The translations under genes and the position numbers were made by a program. A stretch of DNA of 64,000 bases from Planctomycetaceae bacterium (GTDB taxonomy: Bacteria > Planctomycetota > Planctomycetia > Pirellulales > Pirellulaceae), in assembly GCA_007694185.1 (NCBI GenBank), contig RECD01000088.1:80800-144799 (forward strand). The letters are read 5' to 3'. Position 1 is the first letter of the stretch. Each line of letters opens with the position of its first letter. The notes beneath the pieces are model-generated. The model was not told the origin of the DNA and searched no databases. It saw only the letters and a program-made list of their open reading frames with translations. Positions 58,895 through 64,000 of the stretch are shown here, in pieces.

Positions 58895-59956
58895 ATGCGA
58901 TTCGCCAGTAACCCCTCGGAATGCCTCAACGTTCTCGCCCACTCGCTGCTGGTCGGCCTCGTCTGGGCGGTCACCTCCGCGTCGGGGAATTCGTTCGCAC
59001 AAGTCGATCGAATCTACCCGATCACGGGGAACCCCGTGGTCGGCAAAATCACCGACATTCGACCTCAAGCCGTGGCCATCGAAGCGGGCAGCGCGACGCA
59101 GACGATTCCGGTCGACCGCATCCGTCGGATCATTTTCCAAGACGAACCGAACCCGCTGACACGGGGTCGCGACTTCGCCTTGGACGGCGATTTCGACCAA
59201 GCGATCGATTCACTCACCAAAGTCGATTTCGGCGCGATCAAACGGGACGTGATCAGGGCGGACGCGATGTTTTTTTTAGCCCGCAGCGAAGCGGCCCTGG
59301 CCCTGAGGGGCCGCGGTAACCTGGCCGAAGCGACCCGCAAGATGAACGGTTTCGTCTCGGCGAATCGTCAGAGCTACCACTTCTTCAAGGCGGCACGAAT
59401 CCTCGGCGATCTCGCGGTCGCTTCCGGCAGTTACGAGCCCGCGATCCGCTATTACGCCGCCCTCAGCCAGGCCCCGATTCCCGAGCTAAAAATCGAATCC
59501 GACTACCTGACGGGCGTCGCGCACCTGCGTCAAGGCAACCTGTCCGAAGCCCAAAGTTTTCTGGAGAAGGCGATCGGGGCCGGCATTCAATCGGTCGATG
59601 GCCTGCGTTTGCAAAAATTGGCCAAAGCGGCCCAGTCCCTCGCGTTGGCCAAACAAGGCCAAGCGGAACAGGGGCTCGCCCAACTCGATTCGTTGATAGC
59701 AGAAATCGATCTGGTCGATGCGGAACTCGCCGCGAGCATCTACAACTCCCAAGGTGCCTGCTTTGAATCGCTCGACGACGCGGAAGGAGCCGTTTTGGCA
59801 TACCTTCACACCCACCTGATGTTCTCCGGGCAAGCCGCTGCCCATGCCGAAGCGCTGCAACGACTGATCGAACTCTGGCCCCAAGTCGGTAAACCGGAAC
59901 GGGCGGCCCAGGCCCGGCAAGAATTGCAGCAACGTTACCCGGGTCGGGTAAAATGA
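58895..59956 (+). CDS. Secreted protein with short N-terminal beta domain and TPR repeats
   Basis: A 353-residue protein with a signal peptide ending near NSFAQVD. Residues 38-80 form a small beta-rich domain (GNPVVGKITDIRPQAVAIEAG, IPVDRIRRIIFQDEP). TPR units follow (GDFDQAIDSL, GSYEPAIRYYAALSQ, GNLSEAQSFLEKAI, DDAEGAVLAYLHTHL). The coding strand has T8 at 59270. Together with the gene before it, it supplies TPR scaffolds upstream of the ExbB/ExbD motor. Confidence 0.85.
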   Translation: MRFASNPSECLNVLAHSLLVGLVWAVTSASGNSFAQVDRIYPITGNPVVGKITDIRPQAVAIEAGSATQTIPVDRIRRIIFQDEPNPLTRGRDFALDGDFDQAIDSLTKVDFGAIKRDVIRADAMFFLARSEAALALRGRGNLAEATRKMNGFVSANRQSYHFFKAARILGDLAVASGSYEPAIRYYAALSQAPIPELKIESDYLTGVAHLRQGNLSEAQSFLEKAIGAGIQSVDGLRLQKLAKAAQSLALAKQGQAEQGLAQLDSLIAEIDLVDAELAASIYNSQGACFESLDDAEGAVLAYLHTHLMFSGQAAAHAEALQRLIELWPQVGKPERAAQARQELQQRYPGRVK

Positions 59957-60138
59957 ACTAGTCTTTGGCGGTGCCGATCGCCTCCGCAGGGAACCGTCGC
60001 GAAACCCGGTCGACCGCTCGCCTGCCTGTTCGGAATCTTGACGGACGCGGCATAGGCTTGGCTCGCCGCCAGGTTCCTCTGCCGAGCCCCAAAATCACTT
60101 TCCCATCGCGTTTTCGATCTACCTCAGGATCTTCACCC

Positions 60139-61014
60139 ATGCAATTTCGGCGTCTCCTCTGTCCGGCCCCCCTTGGGCTTTGGATCCGGTACTTGGCGAT
60201 CGGCGTCTGCTTGCTGGCAAGCGGGCTGACCAGCGTTCATGCCCAAGATGAACTGGACGAATTCGCTGACCCGGCTCCCGCGGTCGCGGCGCCCGCCGAT
60301 CCGCCCGCGGACCAACCCGAGGCAGCAGCCGACCCGGCGGCCGCGGCAGCCCCCCCGGCCACGCCAGGGGCTCCCACCAGCCTGCTGGGATGGACCCTCA
60401 AGTCGCTCGGTTTGCCTTACGCGTTCATTTTCTTGGCGCTTTCCATCACCCTGGTGTCGCTGTTCGTCATGAACCTGCTCGCCGCCCGGCGTGACACCCT
60501 TGTCCCACAGGAATTGATCGACGGGTTCGAGGAAAAGCTCAACGAGAAGAAGTTCCAAGACGCCTACGACTTGGCCCGTGCCGACGAATCGGTCTTAGGA
60601 CAGGTCCTCTCCGCGGGCTTGGCAAAGCTTTCCAAGGGCTACCAGAAAGCCCTGGAAGGGATGCAGGAAGTCGGTGAAGAGGAGAGCATGAAGCTCGAGC
60701 ACCGACTCAGCTACATGGCGTTGATCGGTAACCTCAGCCCCATGGTCGGGTTGTTCGGTACCGTCCAAGGGATGATCGCCTCTTTCCAGGTCATCGCCCT
60801 GGCCGGGGCCTCCCCCAAACCTGCCGAGTTGGCGGAGGGGATTTCCACAGCACTCTTCACAACCCTGGTCGGCCTGGCCGTCGCGATCCCGGCGATCGCC
60901 GCTTACAACATCCTCCGAAACCGGGTCGCCAGGTTGCTGCTGGAAGTCGGCGTGACCAGTGAAAACCTGATGAGCCGCTTCGATAACGACCAATCCCCAG
61001 CCGCCAAACGTTGA
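60139..61014 (+). CDS. MotA/TolQ/ExbB proton channel family protein
   Basis: The protein has 291 residues from the ATG at 60139; an upstream codon at 59965 is unsupported. A signal peptide and a Pro/Ala/Asp-rich periplasmic stretch precede three TM helices. The family core is MALIGNLSPMVGLFGTVQGMIASF and TALFTTLVGLAVAIPAIAAYN. It forms the proton channel with the two ExbD/TolR-like proteins that follow. The N-terminal secreted part is longer than in E. coli TolQ/ExbB and is typical of planctomycete members. Confidence 0.93.
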   Translation: MQFRRLLCPAPLGLWIRYLAIGVCLLASGLTSVHAQDELDEFADPAPAVAAPADPPADQPEAAADPAAAAAPPATPGAPTSLLGWTLKSLGLPYAFIFLALSITLVSLFVMNLLAARRDTLVPQELIDGFEEKLNEKKFQDAYDLARADESVLGQVLSAGLAKLSKGYQKALEGMQEVGEEESMKLEHRLSYMALIGNLSPMVGLFGTVQGMIASFQVIALAGASPKPAELAEGISTALFTTLVGLAVAIPAIAAYNILRNRVARLLLEVGVTSENLMSRFDNDQSPAAKR

Positions 61015-61053
61015 TTCCGAACTCCGTCAGCAAGGCGAACCAGGACCGATGAA

Positions 61054-61491
61054 ATGCAGGTAAAATCACGAAAGGTGGATCTGGCGGAGGGCGATTTGAC
61101 GCCCATGATCGACATGGTCTTTCAACTGATCGCGTTCTTCATGGTGTTGATCAACTTCGCGCAAACCGAAGCGAACGATCGGGTCGTGTTGCCCCAAAGC
61201 GTGTTGGTCAAACCGCCGGAGGAGGCGCTGCAATTCCCGATCGTTTTGCACGTCACCCAAGACGGGGCGATCATCCTCGGCGGTGACAGCTACACCGTCG
61301 ACAACTTGCGAATCGGACTGAGCCGCGAACTGGCGGTCATTCGCGCCGAAGGCAAATCGCCCGCCGATGCGAACGTCATCATCCGCGCCCACAAGGACAC
61401 CGCCGCCGGCGATGTCCAAGAGGTGATCCGGGTTGCCCAAGACCAAGAACTGGAACGCTTCGCCTTGCGGGTGAAGGAGGACCGGTCATGA
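61054..61491 (+). CDS. ExbD/TolR-like biopolymer transport protein (first copy)
   Basis: A 145-residue protein with a single N-terminal TM helix preceded by LTPMIDMVFQLIAFFMVL, which carries the conserved Asp of the ExbD/TolR proton path. The C-terminal periplasmic domain ends with VIIRAHKDTAAGDVQEVIRVAQDQ, typical of the family. The gene begins 39 bases after the proton channel gene and overlaps the next by 4 bases. Confidence 0.93.
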   Translation: MQVKSRKVDLAEGDLTPMIDMVFQLIAFFMVLINFAQTEANDRVVLPQSVLVKPPEEALQFPIVLHVTQDGAIILGGDSYTVDNLRIGLSRELAVIRAEGKSPADANVIIRAHKDTAAGDVQEVIRVAQDQELERFALRVKEDRS

Positions 61492-61967
61492 AAGTCCGAA
61501 ATCGCCAAGAAGCGGTCAAGCATGAGGTCAACATGACCAGCATGATCGACATCGTCTTTCTGCTGCTGGTCTTCTTCGTCATGACCTTCAAGATCGTCGA
61601 AATGGAGGGCGATTTCAGCGTCCGCATGCCGCTTGCCAGCGACGAAAGCGGCGCGGTCGACGACACCGAACTGCCGATCAAACTTCGCCTGAGGGCGGAT
61701 GACTCGGGCATGTTGACCTCCATCCAGCTGAACGAAATCTCGTTGGGCGTCGATTTCGCATCGCTCCAAAACACCGTCATCGGTCTCGTCGGCTCCGCCG
61801 TTCCCGGAGACGACGCCGGAGAAGGGCCGGAAATCGAAATCGATACCGACTTCCATCTCCGATACGAGCACGTGATCGAATCGATCACGGCCGTCAGCGG
61901 CTATAAAGAAGGGGACCAAACCGTCAAATTGATCGAAAAAATCAAGTTTGCCAAACCGAGACGCTGA
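61488..61967 (+). CDS. ExbD/TolR-like biopolymer transport protein (second copy)
   Basis: A 159-residue protein with the ExbD TM motif VNMTSMIDIVFLLLVFFV including the conserved Asp. The periplasmic part has FHLRYEHVIESITAVSGYK. It overlaps the first copy by ATGA, so the two subunits are probably made in fixed ratio and form a mixed dimer with the MotA/TolQ/ExbB-type channel. Confidence 0.93.
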   Translation: MKVRNRQEAVKHEVNMTSMIDIVFLLLVFFVMTFKIVEMEGDFSVRMPLASDESGAVDDTELPIKLRLRADDSGMLTSIQLNEISLGVDFASLQNTVIGLVGSAVPGDDAGEGPEIEIDTDFHLRYEHVIESITAVSGYKEGDQTVKLIEKIKFAKPRR

Positions 61968-62123
61968 ACCCCCACCCCCAAACACGTCGCCCGCAAACTC
62001 ACCCCAACTTAGCCAACAGGACCTTTCCGATCGACCGTCATCACGAGCCGTTCCCTCAACCGATGCCTGCCAGTGGGTCGGGACAGGGAAGTTCTTACCC
62101 AGGTCAGCTCAAGCCTGGAGACG

Positions 62124-62513
62124 ATGGCATTGATCGAGTTCAAGTCGGCAACCAGTTCCAGCGAAACTTCGGAATCCGGTAACCTGTTGGCCGACCTGGA
62201 GCGACGCCAAAACGACGTCTTGCAACAACTCGACGAACTCGATCTCAAACTCTGTGAAATTCTGAAGGGATTGGGGGTCACTCCGGTCGAATCCGAAGGG
62301 ACGTCAGCGGGCCAGACGTTGACGGATTCCGAAGATGGCGAAGACGGGCTGGACGCCCCCCAGCCTTCCCGCATCTCCGCTACGGTGAGCAGAGACACCG
62401 ACGACGCGTCGGTGTCGGCTGGTGGCTTCAGCAAGCTACCAGCGACACAGTTGGCAGAGCTGACAGCCCCGGCACCGGCGATCGGACGACAACCGGCTTC
62501 GCGAGCCGCCTGA
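62124..62513 (+). CDS. Small hypothetical coiled-coil protein
   Basis: The protein has 129 residues from the ATG at 62124, with GGAG three bases before it; a start at 62073 is less likely. It has a coiled-coil helix (LLADLERRQNDVLQQLDELD) followed by a Ser/Thr/Asp-rich, probably disordered tail. No family was recognised. It follows the ExbD genes by 156 bases and converges on the next gene. Confidence 0.6.
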   Translation: MALIEFKSATSSSETSESGNLLADLERRQNDVLQQLDELDLKLCEILKGLGVTPVESEGTSAGQTLTDSEDGEDGLDAPQPSRISATVSRDTDDASVSAGGFSKLPATQLAELTAPAPAIGRQPASRAA

Positions 62514-62548
62514 GTTTCCGGCCAATGGCAGGCGGGACGCGACCGGGA

Positions 62549-62956
62549 TCAACGCCGCTCCGACCGGTACGCTTCCTGCTCGAACGGGTTGTCTCGGTAG
62601 CCGTCTCGACCGACCAGATAGAGCCCGAGCGAAATCAGTAGGTAAGCCGGCAAGAAAAACGGCCCCCACCGTTCGCACTGACGAACGTGTACCCGCTCAT
62701 GCCGTCGCGTTCGCTCCAACGCCGCCCGATCCCGCCCCAGCACGCAATGCCCCAACGTCAGCGCCGCGGCCGGGACCCACAACCGCTCGAGGGCCCAAGC
62801 GACCCGCTCTCCGTCAATTTCGATCACGCCGTCCACCCGGCGAAACCGACCGGCTAACAGCACGCCGATGATCAGCCCCAAGATCGTGTTGGGAGCGGCC
62901 CACAAATACCGTAACCCCTGCACGCACGCTCCCGATCCAGTCATCGACCCCCTCAT
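62549..62956 (-). CDS. Small membrane protein with an HERVH motif
   Basis: The protein has 135 residues from the ATG at 62956 (another ATG at 62944; the frame opens at 62995). A hydrophobic segment (TILGLIIGVLLAG core) and a second near the C-terminus (FFLPAYLLISLGLYLVG core) flank RRHERVHVRQCERWGPF. HERVH fits the HExxH zinc-peptidase pattern, but no third ligand can be named. It follows the next upstream gene by 10 bases on the same strand. Protease activity is not claimed. Confidence 0.7.
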   Translation of the reverse strand: MRGSMTGSGACVQGLRYLWAAPNTILGLIIGVLLAGRFRRVDGVIEIDGERVAWALERLWVPAAALTLGHCVLGRDRAALERTRRHERVHVRQCERWGPFFLPAYLLISLGLYLVGRDGYRDNPFEQEAYRSERR

Positions 62957-62966
62957 TCCCGATCGC

Positions 62967-63305
62967 TCAGCGTCCGAAATCGACCTCCTGACCATGTGAG
63001 CCGCCGAGACATTCGGCCTGCTCCGCCGTCAATCGAACATAACCGAGCGCACGGACCACTTCCAAGATTTCGCTGCAAGTCGGGAACATCCTTCCGGAGG
63101 ATCGCTTGTAGGCGTCCAACGCCCGCATGAAATCCAACTCGTCCGTCCCGTAGTCCCGTTCGCAGGTGGTCGGGTCGATGTACCGGCGACGGGCCATTTT
63201 GGGCTGCGGAACCGCTGACCTGCCGCCATCCGTTTTGCGACCGATGCGGCGACGAGTCTGACTGTTGGCATCTGCCGTTTCACGCGACGAAATCGTGTTG
63301 ACCAT
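62967..63305 (-). CDS. Small soluble hypothetical protein
   Basis: The protein has 112 residues from the ATG at 63305, which has AGGAAG nine bases upstream. The long frame to 63956 has a low-complexity Arg/Ser upstream part and was trimmed. The first 40 residues are basic; the rest is RYIDPTTCERDYGTDELDFM followed by DAYKRSSGRMFPTCSEILEV, which looks like a helix-turn-helix-like fold. No family was recognised. Confidence 0.75.
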   Translation of the reverse strand: MVNTISSRETADANSQTRRRIGRKTDGGRSAVPQPKMARRRYIDPTTCERDYGTDELDFMRALDAYKRSSGRMFPTCSEILEVVRALGYVRLTAEQAECLGGSHGQEVDFGR

Positions 63306-63617
63306 GCGAATGACTTCCTGGCGAAATGAGTTGACAAGCTTGAGAAAATCCCACCAGACATGGGATGTGCCGACAACGTTGACGACAGCACTTTTGCCAA
63401 AGAAAGCTAGCACGCGGACTGGGCAAACCCTGCAGCCTGGCGAGACTTTCCGCCCTCGGAACGAAGGTTTCCCCGCAAGCCCGGACCGGTCGCGACGGTT
63501 GTATCGGTGGCTCCTGTTCGAGTCCAGCGAGCGGGCTTCGCTGGACGACCATCTTCTGGGACGAAGTTGCCGGCTGGCAGACACACCAGGTGGCCAAACT
63601 CCCTGACGAGGCAAGTG
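63306..63617. other. Intergenic region between the divergent 62967 and cpaB genes
   Basis: No supported gene. It contains a palindrome, ATCCCA-n7-TGGGAT (63348-63366), and a TTGACA at 63331 on the plus strand with no good -10 at normal spacing. Confidence 0.5.
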
Positions 63618-64000
63618 ATGCGAGGAAAACCGGTTCTTTTGTTCCTGGCGATGATCTGCGGAGCGATCACGGCGACCGGTGCCGGCAGACTGGCCCGAGA
63701 AGCCGAGGCGTCCTCGCCGAAACGGACGGTCGAAATTTTGGTTGCCGTTCGCCAACTCTGCCCCGGCGCGAACATCCCCGCCGAAAGATTGGCCTTGGTC
63801 AACTGGTCGTCCGAGACCGTCCCCACTGGGGCGCTCTCGAGCCTCCGATCGCTGGAAGGACTCGTCCCCAAGGATCGGATCGAAGCGGGCGAACCCGTGC
63901 TGCTGGAGCATCTGGTCGAAGCGGACGCATTTGAGCCGCAGTCCACCCCAACGCAAGCCCCAGCTTCAACCGCCGAACCGGCCGAAACCACTGAACCGGT
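63618..64000 (+). CDS. cpaB: Flp pilus assembly protein CpaB, 3' end cut by window edge
   Basis: The frame runs from the ATG at 63618 (GAGG eight bases upstream) past the right edge without a stop. The N-terminus is a signal/TM segment (MRGKPVLLFLAMICGAITAT). The SAF domain follows: VEILVAVRQLCPGANIPAERL, then LEGLVPKDRIEAGEPVLLEHL. This is the CpaB/RcpC start, the periplasmic part of the Tad/Flp pilus secretin complex. A Pro/Thr/Glu-rich stretch begins at the edge. Other tad genes probably follow outside the window. Confidence 0.85.
   Translation, partial: MRGKPVLLFLAMICGAITATGAGRLAREAEASSPKRTVEILVAVRQLCPGANIPAERLALVNWSSETVPTGALSSLRSLEGLVPKDRIEAGEPVLLEHLVEADAFEPQSTPTQAPASTAEPAETTEP

Noticed and set aside
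63306..63956. Extended version of the minus-strand hypothetical gene at 62967
   Set aside because: The added part is low-complexity and overlaps the clear cpaB gene; AGGAAG supports the start at 63305.

Overview
The window looks like the chromosome of a free-living planctomycete, probably of the Pirellulales (inference). The diagnostic signs are three sets of Planctomycetes-type secreted c-type cytochrome proteins (PVC dehydrogenase/HEAT/CxxCH, DUF1549-DUF1553 with DUF1501, DUF1592-group with DUF1552), Tat-exported partners, a high GC content, sparse Shine-Dalgarno sequences and several GTG starts. About 53 protein genes are supported. I saw no rRNA, tRNA, CRISPR array, prophage or insertion sequence.

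Layout. 1-3943: an altronate dehydratase-family gene cut by the left edge, then sucCD behind a recognisable -35/-10 promoter. 4235-13560: an SDR epimerase with its own terminator, then a secreted cytochrome dehydrogenase, a cysteine hydrolase and a Tat-exported polysaccharide deacetylase, facing a large secreted glycan-active-looking protein. 13808-20315: a near-consensus promoter, a structured leader RNA ending in an intrinsic terminator, and the operon cimA-valS-exonuclease, convergent with tenA. 20425-33350: the planctomycete cytochrome block, with divergent transcription and two atypical amidohydrolases in the central operon. 33375-40738 (minus): fructosamine kinase, a hypothetical gene, then fliJ, fliI, fliH, a fused fliF-fliG gene and a degenerate GHKL ATPase-like gene. 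40887-44266 (minus): rplQ, rpoA, rpsK, rpsM (no rpsD) and folA. 44327-50800: TPR protein, comF, DUF502 protein, small protein, secreted propeller-like protein, ACT-domain protein. 51118-55500: thioesterase, malate dehydrogenase and two paralogous membrane-anchored proteins of unknown function. 55629-61967: two secreted TPR proteins followed by a TolQ/ExbB-ExbD-ExbD motor. 62124-64000: small hypothetical proteins and the start of cpaB at the right edge.

How the genes work together. sucCD and mdh are TCA-cycle enzymes. cimA makes citramalate for isoleucine and is preceded by what looks like a transcription attenuator. The flagellar genes encode the MS-ring/switch and the export ATPase complex. 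The TPR-TolQ-ExbD genes probably energise a cell-envelope process.

The strongest unusual signals are the cimA leader RNA, with mutually exclusive antiterminator and terminator pairings, and the natural FliF-FliG fusion that lacks FliG_N and appears to have altered torque-helix charges. Next come a paired set of amidohydrolases with complementary metal-ligand loss, a zinc-ribbon insertion in ValRS, and the paralogous membrane-protein pair at 52637-55500. All functional statements come from reading the sequence and from family knowledge; no search was run.
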